Source: Faecalibacterium sp. CAG:74
Lineage (GTDB): Bacteria > Bacillota > Clostridia > Christensenellales > Aristaeellaceae
NCBI GenBank assembly: GCA_000437595.1
Contig: FR899807.1
Location: forward strand, 1-7,734
Direction: 5' to 3'
DNA: 7,734 bases
A program made the translations under genes and the position numbers. Of this stretch, positions 1 through 5,912 are shown one piece after another. Below the pieces are notes generated by a model that was not told the DNA's origin, did not search any database, and worked only from the letters and a program-made list of their open reading frames with translations. Positions within the stretch are counted from its first letter, which is position 1; each line of letters opens with the position of its first letter.

Positions 1-1
1 C

Positions 2-1771
2 TTGAGCAACACGACGTTCGACTGGACGGTGGGAGATGCCTCCGCAAGCGAAATCGAACTTGGCACGACCATCACCGTGCCGGTGACGGTGAAGAACACG
101 GGCAGCGTCGCAGGCAAGGAAGTGGTGCAGCTGTACGCCTCCGCGCCCTACACGCTGGGCGGCATTGAAAAGGCGCACAAGGTGCTTGTCGGCTTTGCAA
201 AGACGAAGCTCCTTCAGCCCGGCGAGAGCGAGACGGTGACGGTCAGCTTTGACCCGTATTCCGCGGCGAGCTACGATTACCGCGACGCAAACAGCAACGG
301 TTTCAGCGGCTATGAACTGGAAGCGGGCGAGTACACGCTGTATGTCTCCCGCAACGCGCATGAATCCGAAAAGGCGATTGCGCTGAAGCTGGCGGCGGAT
401 GTGCAGATTGGCACCGACCCGACGACGGACAGTGAAGTCGTCAACCGCTATACCGATTCCGAGAACTTCCTCGACAGTGACTGGCAGCTGGACACCATGC
501 TCAGCCGCGCGGACTGGGAGGGCACTTGGCCCACGCCGCAGACCGCGCAGCAGCACGCGGGCACGGATCGCCTGTATGAGGAAATCCGCAGCGAAGAACA
601 CAATAATCCGACTGATTTTGATTCTGAAGAATACCCGTGGTTTGGCGAAGAACCCACACTGACCCTGCGCGACCTGCTGCCCTCTGCGGAAGCGGAAGGC
701 TATGAGCCGGTTGTCTCCTACGATGACGAACGCTGGGAAGAGCTGATGATGGGCTGCGACGAGGAAGAGATGATTGCCCTCATCAACAACGGCGCATACC
801 ACACCTTGGCGATGGAGAGCGTCGGTCTGCCGGCGACCATTCACGGCGACGGCCCGTCGGGTTTCACCTGCTTCATGAGCAAAGAGCAGGTCAACGGCAC
901 TTGCCAGTATGTCTCCGAACCCGTGATGGCGTCCACTTGGAACATCAACCTGATGAACGAACTGGGCGAAGCAATCGGCGAAGAAGGCACCATTGGCGAT
1001 AAGGCGACGGGTCAGCCATATTCCAGCATTTACGCGCCCGGCGTCAATATCCACCGCAGCCCCTTCGGTGGTCGCTGCTCGGAGTATTTCTCCGAAGACC
1101 CGTTCATTTCCGGCATGATGGGCGCGGCGGAAGTGCAGGGCATCCAGAGCCGCGGCGTGCTGCCGACGGTCAAGCACTTCGTCGCGAATGAGCAGGAAAC
1201 GCACCGCTCCATCGGCGGCGACCTGAGCTGGCTGAGCGAGCAGGCGCTGCGCGAAATCTACCTGAAGCCGTTTGAGTATACCGTCAAGCTGGGCGAAACC
1301 CGCGGTATCATGACCTCCTTCAACCGCATCGGAACGCGCTGGACGGGCGGCGACTACCGTCTGCTGACCGAAATCCTGCGCAACGAATGGGGCTTCAACG
1401 GGCTGGTTATCTGCGACTTCAACACCATTCCGCAGTACATGATTCCGCGCATGATGTTCTACGCCGGCGGCAGCCTTGACCTTGCGACGCAGCAGAGCGC
1501 CATGTGGACGGACTGTGACACCTCCGAGGCGGGCGACGCGATTGTGCTGATGCGCGCGGTGAAGGACGTGATGTACGCGCTGGTGAACTCCAACGCCATG
1601 AATGCGGAGGTCATCGGCTACAATCCCCCGATTTGGCAGGAATACCTGCACTGGATTAACATCGGCGCATTCACCCTCGTGGGTGTCTGGCTGGTGCTGG
1701 CGATTGTGCGCACGGTGCGCTGCAACAAGCGGCAGAAGGCGAAAATCGCGGCGGCAAACGCGGCGAAGTAA
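2..1771 (+). CDS. GH3 beta-glycosidase, permuted domain order, membrane-anchored (5' partial)
   Basis: This is the 3' part of a glycoside hydrolase family 3 gene; the reading frame is open at the left edge, so the true start lies upstream (residues are numbered here from base 2). Residues about 10-130 form the Fn3-like domain that closes ordinary GH3 enzymes. After a linker, residues about 245-540 form the (beta/alpha)8 catalytic domain, with KH at 391-392 in KHFVANEQETHR and the expected nucleophile Asp472 in GLVICDFNT. The barrel therefore follows the Fn3 domain, the reverse of the usual order. This permutation is known in Ruminococcus albus and Butyrivibrio beta-glucosidases. The acid/base-bearing alpha/beta domain would lie upstream, outside the window. 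Residues about 551-572 are one hydrophobic helix followed by a Lys/Arg-rich tail, implying a membrane anchor with the tail in the cytoplasm. Substrate is probably a beta-glucoside or beta-xyloside, but this cannot be told from sequence. The fold is very secure. Confidence 0.93.
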   Translation: MSNTTFDWTVGDASASEIELGTTITVPVTVKNTGSVAGKEVVQLYASAPYTLGGIEKAHKVLVGFAKTKLLQPGESETVTVSFDPYSAASYDYRDANSNGFSGYELEAGEYTLYVSRNAHESEKAIALKLAADVQIGTDPTTDSEVVNRYTDSENFLDSDWQLDTMLSRADWEGTWPTPQTAQQHAGTDRLYEEIRSEEHNNPTDFDSEEYPWFGEEPTLTLRDLLPSAEAEGYEPVVSYDDERWEELMMGCDEEEMIALINNGAYHTLAMESVGLPATIHGDGPSGFTCFMSKEQVNGTCQYVSEPVMASTWNINLMNELGEAIGEEGTIGDKATGQPYSSIYAPGVNIHRSPFGGRCSEYFSEDPFISGMMGAAEVQGIQSRGVLPTVKHFVANEQETHRSIGGDLSWLSEQALREIYLKPFEYTVKLGETRGIMTSFNRIGTRWTGGDYRLLTEILRNEWGFNGLVICDFNTIPQYMIPRMMFYAGGSLDLATQQSAMWTDCDTSEAGDAIVLMRAVKDVMYALVNSNAMNAEVIGYNPPIWQEYLHWINIGAFTLVGVWLVLAIVRTVRCNKRQKAKIAAANAAK

Positions 1772-1783
1772 GCTGATAAAATG

Positions 1784-1819
1784 GGCAGCCCTCTTGGATG
1801 AAAATCCGGAGGGCTGCTT
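1784..1819 (+). repeat. 36-bp direct repeat, copy 1 (terminator hairpin)
   Basis: This segment matches 2468-2503 at 35 of 36 bases; the only difference is A1803 against G2487 in the tetraloop. Identity covers the stem, the bulge and the loop, more than two unrelated terminators would be expected to share. The element is probably a dispersed repetitive terminator or the product of a local duplication. Confidence 0.85.
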
Positions 1820-1826
1820 ATTTATA
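1785..1826 (+). terminator. Intrinsic terminator of the GH3 gene (repeat copy 1)
   Basis: A 9-bp stem GCAGCCCTC/GAGGGCTGC (1785-1793 with 1809-1817) continues, after a small bulge, into GGAT/ATCC closed by a GAAA tetraloop (1800-1803). A T-rich stretch, TTATTTATA, follows. It lies 13 bases after the GH3 stop codon, as expected for its terminator. The whole hairpin recurs at 2468-2503 with one loop base changed. Confidence 0.88.
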
Positions 1827-1850
1827 TGCAGGGGAAATTTGCGTGGAGGC

Positions 1851-1879
1851 TTGAAAAGAAAAAGGAAATGTGATATAAT
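1851..1879 (+). promoter_or_regulatory. Sigma-A promoter with extended -10 for the DUF2798 gene
   Basis: The -35 box TTGAAA (1851-1856) and the -10 box TATAAT (1874-1879) are 17 bases apart, and a TG at 1871-1872 one base before the -10 makes it an extended -10. Transcription should start near 1886, giving a leader of about 100 bases before the start codon at 1990. It lies just after the GH3 terminator, so the downstream gene is transcribed on its own. Confidence 0.82.
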
Positions 1880-1930
1880 CAATCTGCAAACAGAATAGTG
1901 GTTAATATTGGAAACGCACACTCCTATGGG

Positions 1931-1970
1931 ATGATAACGAACAACACATCGTCTGCTGATTTGCTATCAT
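1931..1970 (+). promoter_or_regulatory. Possible leader hairpin next to the ribosome binding site
   Basis: In the predicted 5' UTR, ATGATA (1931-1936) pairs with TATCAT (1965-1970). The stem can extend inward past one mismatch to about 10 pairs in 11 positions, leaving a loop of about 18 bases. It ends three bases before the AGGGAGG ribosome binding site (1974-1980). It could modulate translation or act as a protein site, but the stem is AU-rich and may be chance. No known riboswitch is recognised. Confidence 0.3.
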
Positions 1971-1989
1971 TTTAGGGAGGTCTTTTTTT

Positions 1990-2454
1990 ATGCCCAAGAA
2001 CAAGTTTCAGGATGTTGTGCTGACTGCTATCATGGCGACCATCATGGTCTATGGCATGGTGGTTTACAATGTTGCGCTGGCGACAGGCGGACTAACTGCT
2101 GAAAGTTTCCTGCTTGCGCTCTATGAACTGCCCATTATGGTGCCCATTGCCTTTGTGCTGGAGTTTTTTGCCGTCGGGAAAATTGCAAGGAGGCTGGCAT
2201 TTACGGTCATGCGGCCGACGGATAGACCGCAGTTCATCACCTATGCCATTTCTATCTGCATCTGCTGCATCATGTGCCCGCTGATGAGCTTGGTCGCGAC
2301 CATTCTGTTTAAGGATACAAAGACATTTGCAACATGGGTGCAGACATGGGCGATGAATTTCCCGATGGCAATCTGCTACCAGATGTTTTATTGCGGCCCG
2401 CTTGTGCGCCTGATTTTCCGAGCAATTTTCCGCGAAAAGCAGCAGGAAGCCTGA
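1990..2454 (+). CDS. DUF2798 family integral membrane protein
   Basis: A 154-residue, very hydrophobic protein with four predicted membrane helices (about residues 8-30, 39-62, 81-107 and 118-142). The two halves resemble each other in layout, as in Clostridial DUF2798 proteins that carry two copies of the domain. Between them is a basic loop (KIARRLAF, then RPTDRPQ), and the protein ends in a charged tail. The start is secured by AGGGAGG at 1974-1980, nine bases before the ATG. No function is established for this family, and none is assigned here. The gene has its own promoter and terminator, is less GC-rich in its upstream region than its neighbours, and is bracketed by two copies of the same terminator repeat, so it looks like an independent unit unrelated to the sugar-acid genes. 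Confidence 0.85.
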   Translation: MPKNKFQDVVLTAIMATIMVYGMVVYNVALATGGLTAESFLLALYELPIMVPIAFVLEFFAVGKIARRLAFTVMRPTDRPQFITYAISICICCIMCPLMSLVATILFKDTKTFATWVQTWAMNFPMAICYQMFYCGPLVRLIFRAIFREKQQEA

Positions 2455-2467
2455 TGCATTGCGCATT

Positions 2468-2503
2468 GGCAGCCCTCTTGGATGAAGATCCGGAGGGCTG
2501 CTT
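2468..2503 (+). repeat. 36-bp direct repeat, copy 2 (terminator hairpin)
   Basis: Second copy of the element at 1784-1819, in the same orientation and 684 bases downstream. Together the copies bracket the DUF2798 gene and its promoter. The flanking bases outside the repeat do not match. Confidence 0.85.
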
Positions 2504-2506
2504 TTT
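2469..2506 (+). terminator. Intrinsic terminator of the DUF2798 gene (repeat copy 2)
   Basis: Stem GCAGCCCTC/GAGGGCTGC (2469-2477 with 2493-2501), inner stem GGAT/ATCC, loop GAAG (2484-2487), then five Ts at 2502-2506. It lies 14 bases past the DUF2798 stop codon and has a better T-tract than copy 1. It should block read-through into the permease remnant and the GH28-like gene. Confidence 0.9.
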
Positions 2507-2509
2507 GTG

Positions 2510-2739
2510 TGGCGGAAGGGTCTCAAGGGCAAGAAGGTCATTTACATCCACGCGCTGAAGAACGCGCTGCTGCCGGTCATCACGCTGATGGGTCTTCGCA
2601 TGGGCGGTATGCTGGGCGGATCGGTGTTCGTGATTCCAGGCATGGGGTCGCTGCTGGTGAATGCCATTTCCATGCAGGACATTCCGCTGATTCAAGGGTG
2701 CGTGCTGCTGATTGCACTGTTCACCAGCGTCGTCAAGTA
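2510..2739 (+). pseudogene. DppB/OppB-type ABC permease remnant, both ends missing
   Basis: About 76 codons read as the C-terminal part of a dipeptide/oligopeptide-type ABC transporter permease. The fragment opens inside the cytoplasmic EAA loop (KGL, then IHALKNALLPVIT, the G...I-LP part of the motif). It continues through the GG..GG stretch and IPGMGSLLVNAI to QGCVLLIALFTSVV. Intact family members are over 300 residues. Here the first two thirds are missing, and the last membrane helix stops after FTSVV, where NLLVD-type sequence would be expected. The left break is a few bases after the terminator T-tract. The right break, at about 2735-2741, runs directly into GH28 coding sequence in another frame. 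A GTG at 2507 exists but has no ribosome binding site. The remnant is taken as non-functional. Confidence 0.82.
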
Positions 2740-3959
2740 CGCTGGACACGCTGGCGATTCAGCGGGCGCTGGATGCGGCGAAAGGCAAAGGCGGCGTGGT
2801 CGTCGTGCCGGAAGGAACGTACCTGACCAAACAGGTGCAGCTCCGCTCGGACACGATGCTCTGGCTGGACAAAAACGCGGTGCTGCTGGCATCGCAGAAT
2901 TACGCAACTTATCCGCATGTCCTGCCGTGCGAAAGTCTGGTGGCTGTGCGCAACACCGGGCGGGCGCTGGTCTATGCCGAGCGTGCGCGGAACATCAGCA
3001 TTTCCGGCGGAGGCGAATTGAACGCGAACGGCCGCTGCCGCTTCAAGGTCAACGACCCGAAGGGCATCAACAAGCTGTACACGTCGCGCCCGGACAACCT
3101 TTATACGGCTTGCTGCGAGGATATCCGCGTATCCGACGTGCGATTCACCAGCGCCGCCTACTGGACGCTTGTTCCGCTCTCCAGCCGCTTTGTGACGCTG
3201 GAGCACCTGATGCTGGACTGCATGAACACCCCCAACCGCGACGGCATTGACCCCGTGGACTGCCACGACCTGAGCGTGCGGCACTGCTGCATTATGGCGG
3301 GCGACGACGGCTTCTGCCTGAAAACGGCGGACAGAATGGGCTGCCGGAACATCCTTGCGGAGGACTTGGTCATCCAGTCGCTGGCGAGCGCCATCAAAAT
3401 TGGCACGGATTCTTACGCGAAGGTGGAGAACGTCACGGTGCGGCGCTGTATCCTCAAAAATGTCAACCGATGCGGCATTGCGGTGGAAACCGTCGACGGT
3501 GCGGCAATTCGCAATTGCATCTTCGAGGACATTGACATGACGGATTGCGGCGGCCCGATGTACATGACCATCGGGCACAGAAACCGCAAAGCACCGCAGT
3601 TTCCGGTGCGAGTGGGGTCGATGGCGCACATCGCATTCCGGCGCATCGGCTATCGCGCGCCGTATCTGTTCAGCCGCTGCAAAACGGTCTATGAGAGCCT
3701 GTTCATCGGCGACAGCGCGGAGAACAAAATTCGCGATGTGCTGGTGGCGGACTGCGATTTGCTGCTGCCGGGCGGATGCAGGCACGGCGTGGATGCGCCG
3801 CAGCCCATCGGGGAGAAGTACCCGGAGTACGACCGGCATGGGCTATCCTCCGGGGCGGCGTTCACACTTCGCTTCTGCGAGGATGTGCGCTTTGAGAACA
3901 ATGTCATTCAGACGGAAAGGCCGGATGTGCGTCCGCTGGTGATGATTCACGATTGCTGA
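2712..3959 (+). CDS. GH28-like glycosidase (polygalacturonase superfamily), 5'-truncated
   Basis: From LDTLAIQRALDAA (base 2742 on) this is a right-handed beta-helix protein of the GH28/pectin-lyase-fold superfamily, with the PEGTYLT and LRSDTMLWLDKNAVLLAS segments typical of the N-terminal coil. The coding frame opens with TTG at 2712 right after a TGA, but residues 1-8 are out-of-frame permease sequence, and the usual FGAxGDGxT opening is absent. Roughly 15-20 native residues and any signal peptide are gone. There is no convincing ribosome binding site, and the first in-frame ATG is at 2856. Asp177 (NRDGID) and Asp198-Asp199 (GDDGF) keep the 21/22 spacing of the three GH28 catalytic acids. 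The usual GHG histidine is replaced (SLASAIKIGTDS), and the RIK motif is not seen. It ends 13 bases before the aldolase gene, suggesting one operon. The family is fairly secure; substrate and activity are not. Confidence 0.8.
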   Translation: MHCSPASSSTLDTLAIQRALDAAKGKGGVVVVPEGTYLTKQVQLRSDTMLWLDKNAVLLASQNYATYPHVLPCESLVAVRNTGRALVYAERARNISISGGGELNANGRCRFKVNDPKGINKLYTSRPDNLYTACCEDIRVSDVRFTSAAYWTLVPLSSRFVTLEHLMLDCMNTPNRDGIDPVDCHDLSVRHCCIMAGDDGFCLKTADRMGCRNILAEDLVIQSLASAIKIGTDSYAKVENVTVRRCILKNVNRCGIAVETVDGAAIRNCIFEDIDMTDCGGPMYMTIGHRNRKAPQFPVRVGSMAHIAFRRIGYRAPYLFSRCKTVYESLFIGDSAENKIRDVLVADCDLLLPGGCRHGVDAPQPIGEKYPEYDRHGLSSGAAFTLRFCEDVRFENNVIQTERPDVRPLVMIHDC

Positions 3960-3972
3960 AAGGAGCGGTTTT

Positions 3973-4866
3973 ATGGCATTCAAGCCTCATGGCATCGTTG
4001 TGCCGATTGTAACGCCTGTCACGCAGGATGGCAAGTTCAACGAGAAGGCGTATCGCGATTTGATTGAGTATCTGGCAAGCAGCGGGATTCACGGCGTGTT
4101 CCCCTTCGGGACGACGGGCGAGTTCTATGCGCATGACATGGGTTTCTACCGCGAAGTGCTGGCGGTGACGAAGGACGCGGTGCGCGGGCGCATGGACATC
4201 TACGCCGGGGCGAACAATATCACCACGCGCGGCGCGGTGGAAATCGCCAAGGCGGTGGAGCAGGTTGGCGGCATTGATGCGCTGAGCGTCTTGACGCCCA
4301 TGTTCGTCAGTCAGACGCAGTACGAGGTGTCCGAATACTACCGCGAAATCGCCTCCGAGACGAATCTGCCGATTATCATCTACAACAACCGCCCCAAGAC
4401 AAACGTCACCGTTGAACCGGCAACCGTTGCCAAGCTGGCGGAAATCGACAACATCATCGGCGTGAAGGATTCCACGGGCGACATGACGAATACGGAAGAA
4501 TATCTCCGTCTGACACGCGGAATGGACAACTTCCACGTCATGATGGGACGCGACACGCTGATTTACGCTGCGCTGTGCTACGGGGCATCGGGTGCGATTG
4601 CATCCTGCGCCAACGTTGCGCCGAGGATTGCGGTGGATATCTACGAGAAGTTCCGCGCGGGCGATGCGGCGGGTGCGCTGGATGCGCAGTTCCGCTTCTC
4701 CGCCCTGCGAATCGCAACCAACATGGGCACGTTCCCCGTTGTGCTGAAGGAAGCGCTCAAGCTCATCGGGCACGACTGCGGCGACTGCGTGAAGCCCATT
4801 CAGCCGCTGAACGACGAACAGCGCGCGCGCCTGAAGAAAGTCCTTGTAGACATGGGGCTGCTGTAA
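3973..4866 (+). CDS. DapA/NanA superfamily aldolase (probable keto-deoxy sugar acid lyase)
   Basis: A complete 297-residue class I aldolase-type TIM barrel of the dihydrodipicolinate synthase/N-acetylneuraminate lyase superfamily. Visible are GTTGE (46-50, pyruvate carboxylate binding), Tyr137 in IIIYNN, and Schiff-base Lys165 in GVKDSTGD; numbering matches E. coli NanA. The residue five after the Tyr, an Arg that grips the aldehyde substrate in true DapA, is Lys142 here, and the NanA serine of GST is Thr. It is therefore probably neither lysine-biosynthetic DapA nor sialate lyase. With garR and garK genes downstream, the best guess is cleavage of a keto-deoxy-glucarate-type acid to pyruvate and tartronate semialdehyde. 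Alternatives are a KDG/pentonate aldolase (YagE/YjhH-like) or a KdgD-type dehydratase. AAAGGAG at 3959-3965, seven bases before ATG, fixes the start. Family certain; substrate inferred. Confidence 0.93.
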   Translation: MAFKPHGIVVPIVTPVTQDGKFNEKAYRDLIEYLASSGIHGVFPFGTTGEFYAHDMGFYREVLAVTKDAVRGRMDIYAGANNITTRGAVEIAKAVEQVGGIDALSVLTPMFVSQTQYEVSEYYREIASETNLPIIIYNNRPKTNVTVEPATVAKLAEIDNIIGVKDSTGDMTNTEEYLRLTRGMDNFHVMMGRDTLIYAALCYGASGAIASCANVAPRIAVDIYEKFRAGDAAGALDAQFRFSALRIATNMGTFPVVLKEALKLIGHDCGDCVKPIQPLNDEQRARLKKVLVDMGLL

Positions 4867-4877
4867 ATTGCTTTCCC

Positions 4878-4894
4878 GCCTGATTCAAACAGGC
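4878..4894 (+). other. Small intercistronic hairpin
   Basis: GCCTG/CAGGC (4878-4882 with 4890-4894) with a 7-base loop lies in the 66-base gap between the aldolase and reductase genes. It has no T-tract and only five pairs, so it is too weak for a terminator. It might be an mRNA processing or stabilising element. No promoter was found in this gap, so the two genes are probably cotranscribed. Confidence 0.3.
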
Positions 4895-4932
4895 TGAAAG
4901 ATAGAATTGCGTAATTTAGGAGGATTTTTGAT

Positions 4933-5817
4933 ATGAAGATTGCATTCATTGGTCTGGGCATCATGGGCAAGCCGATGGCGAAGAACCTCATCAAGGCGGG
5001 TCATGAGCTGTTTGTGTTTGACCGCAATCCGGCGGCGAACGAGGAAATGAAGGCGGCGGGCGCGAATATCTGCGCTTCTTCTGCTGACACGGTGAAGAAC
5101 GTTGATTTGGTCATCACCATGCTGCCGAACAGCCCGCAGGTGAAGTCCGTCATGCTGGAAGAGGACAAGCTGGCGGATGCAATGCCCAAGACGGCGGTGT
5201 TCATTGACTGCTCGTCCATCAACCCGGTTGCGTCCCGCGAAATCGCGGCGGAGCTGGAAAAGCGCGGCATTGACATGCTGGATGCGCCTGTGTCCGGCGG
5301 TCAGCCCAAGGCGATTGACGGCACGCTGTCCTTCATGGTCGGCGGCAAGGAAGAAGTGTTCAACCGCTTCAAGCCCGTTCTGGCGAGCATGGGTTCGTCC
5401 GTGGTGCTGTGCGGCGGCATCGGCGCAGGCAACGTGACCAAGCTGTGCAACCAGACCATCGTGGCGGTCAACATCGCAGTGCTGGCGGAAGCAATGCAGA
5501 TGGGTCAGATGTGCGGCGTTGAGCCCCAGAAGATTTTCGAGGCGATTCGCGGCGGCCTGGCTGGTTCTACCGTCATGAATGCGAAAGCGCCGATGATGAT
5601 GGATCAGAACTTCGAGCCCGGCTTCCGCATTGACCTGCACATCAAGGACTTGAAGAACGTCGTTGATGCTGCGAGCGCGGTGGATGCCCCGATTCCGCTG
5701 ACGCAGGCGGTGCTGGAGATGATGAAGGTGCTGCACAAGGACGGCTGCGGCGCCTGCGACCATAGCGCGCTGCTGAAGTATTACCAGAAGCTGACCGGCG
5801 AAGTGCTGCATCACTAA
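4933..5817 (+). CDS. garR: Tartronate semialdehyde reductase-type beta-hydroxyacid dehydrogenase
   Basis: A complete 294-residue cytoplasmic NAD(P)H-dependent enzyme of the 3-hydroxyisobutyrate dehydrogenase family (GarR/GlxR). The N-terminal Rossmann domain starts with GLGIMGKPMAKNL (from residue 7). The substrate loop DAPVSGG (117-123) is followed by GTLSFMVGG, and catalytic Lys170 sits in GAGNVTKLCNQ at the start of the all-helical C-terminal domain. Asp31 in FVFDRNP lies where cofactor preference (NADH over NADPH) is set. The likely reaction is tartronate semialdehyde to D-glycerate; 3-hydroxyisobutyrate or succinate semialdehyde as substrates cannot be excluded by sequence. A consensus AGGAGG (4918-4923) nine bases before the ATG suggests strong translation. 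The glycerate kinase gene immediately downstream supports the GarR role. Confidence 0.87.
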   Translation: MKIAFIGLGIMGKPMAKNLIKAGHELFVFDRNPAANEEMKAAGANICASSADTVKNVDLVITMLPNSPQVKSVMLEEDKLADAMPKTAVFIDCSSINPVASREIAAELEKRGIDMLDAPVSGGQPKAIDGTLSFMVGGKEEVFNRFKPVLASMGSSVVLCGGIGAGNVTKLCNQTIVAVNIAVLAEAMQMGQMCGVEPQKIFEAIRGGLAGSTVMNAKAPMMMDQNFEPGFRIDLHIKDLKNVVDAASAVDAPIPLTQAVLEMMKVLHKDGCGACDHSALLKYYQKLTGEVLHH

Positions 5818-5837
5818 TTCGCTGATAGATTCATTTT

Positions 5838-5872
5838 CGGCAGGCAGGAAAGATTGCTCCTGCCTGCCGTTT
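5838..5872 (+). terminator. Strong hairpin after garR, partial terminator
   Basis: A perfect 12-bp stem CGGCAGGCAGGA/TCCTGCCTGCCG (5838-5849 with 5858-5869) with an 8-base loop begins 20 bases after the garR stop. Only TTT follows before GTGG, so termination is probably incomplete and some read-through into the glycerate kinase gene is likely. The loop and descending arm also hold a possible -35 box. Confidence 0.7.
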
Positions 5873-5882
5873 GTGGTATGAT
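5854..5882 (+). promoter_or_regulatory. Possible extended -10 promoter for glycerate kinase
   Basis: TTGCTC (5854-5859) and TATGAT (5877-5882) are 17 bases apart, with TG at 5874-5875 giving an extended -10. Predicted start near 5889 leaves a leader of about 24 bases with a ribosome binding site. The -35 box is inside the terminator hairpin sequence. The -35 is imperfect, so this is plausible rather than sure. Confidence 0.5.
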
Positions 5883-5912
5883 GAACCCGATGGAAGAAAG
5901 GAGAATCCGCTG

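Noticed and set aside
2467..2481. TGGCAG-N5-TTGG resembling a sigma-54 -24/-12 promoter, of interest because of the PrpR_N regulator
   Set aside because: The essential GC of the -12 element is GG, and the segment is wholly within the terminator hairpin, whose other copy also lacks the -12 GC.
2740..3250. Continuation of the permease frame into a longer fusion protein
   Set aside because: After about 2738 this frame gives low-complexity Arg/Gly/Ala sequence, while another frame gives clear GH28 sequence; the extension is not real coding.
3402..3417. TGGCACGGATTCTTAC, another -24/-12-like match
   Set aside because: It lies in the middle of the GH28-like coding sequence, the -12 element is imperfect, and nothing downstream suggests a transcript start there.
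2733..3839. Long open frame on the minus strand opposite the GH28-like gene
   Set aside because: Its translation is His/Arg/Ala-rich with no recognisable domain and mirrors the codon bias of the plus-strand gene; it is an antisense shadow. The same holds for the minus-strand frames at 3904-4773, 4885-5940 and 5937-6629.
4867..4932. Possible promoter in the gap between the aldolase and garR genes
   Set aside because: No pair of -35 and -10 boxes with a 16-18 base spacer was found, and the near-miss TTCAAA/TAGAAT pair is only 12 bases apart.
5871..5912. Longer N-terminus for glycerate kinase starting at ATG 5871
   Set aside because: The extra 14 residues overlap the predicted promoter and the ribosome binding site, and family members begin at the FASDSFKGS region reached from ATG 5913.
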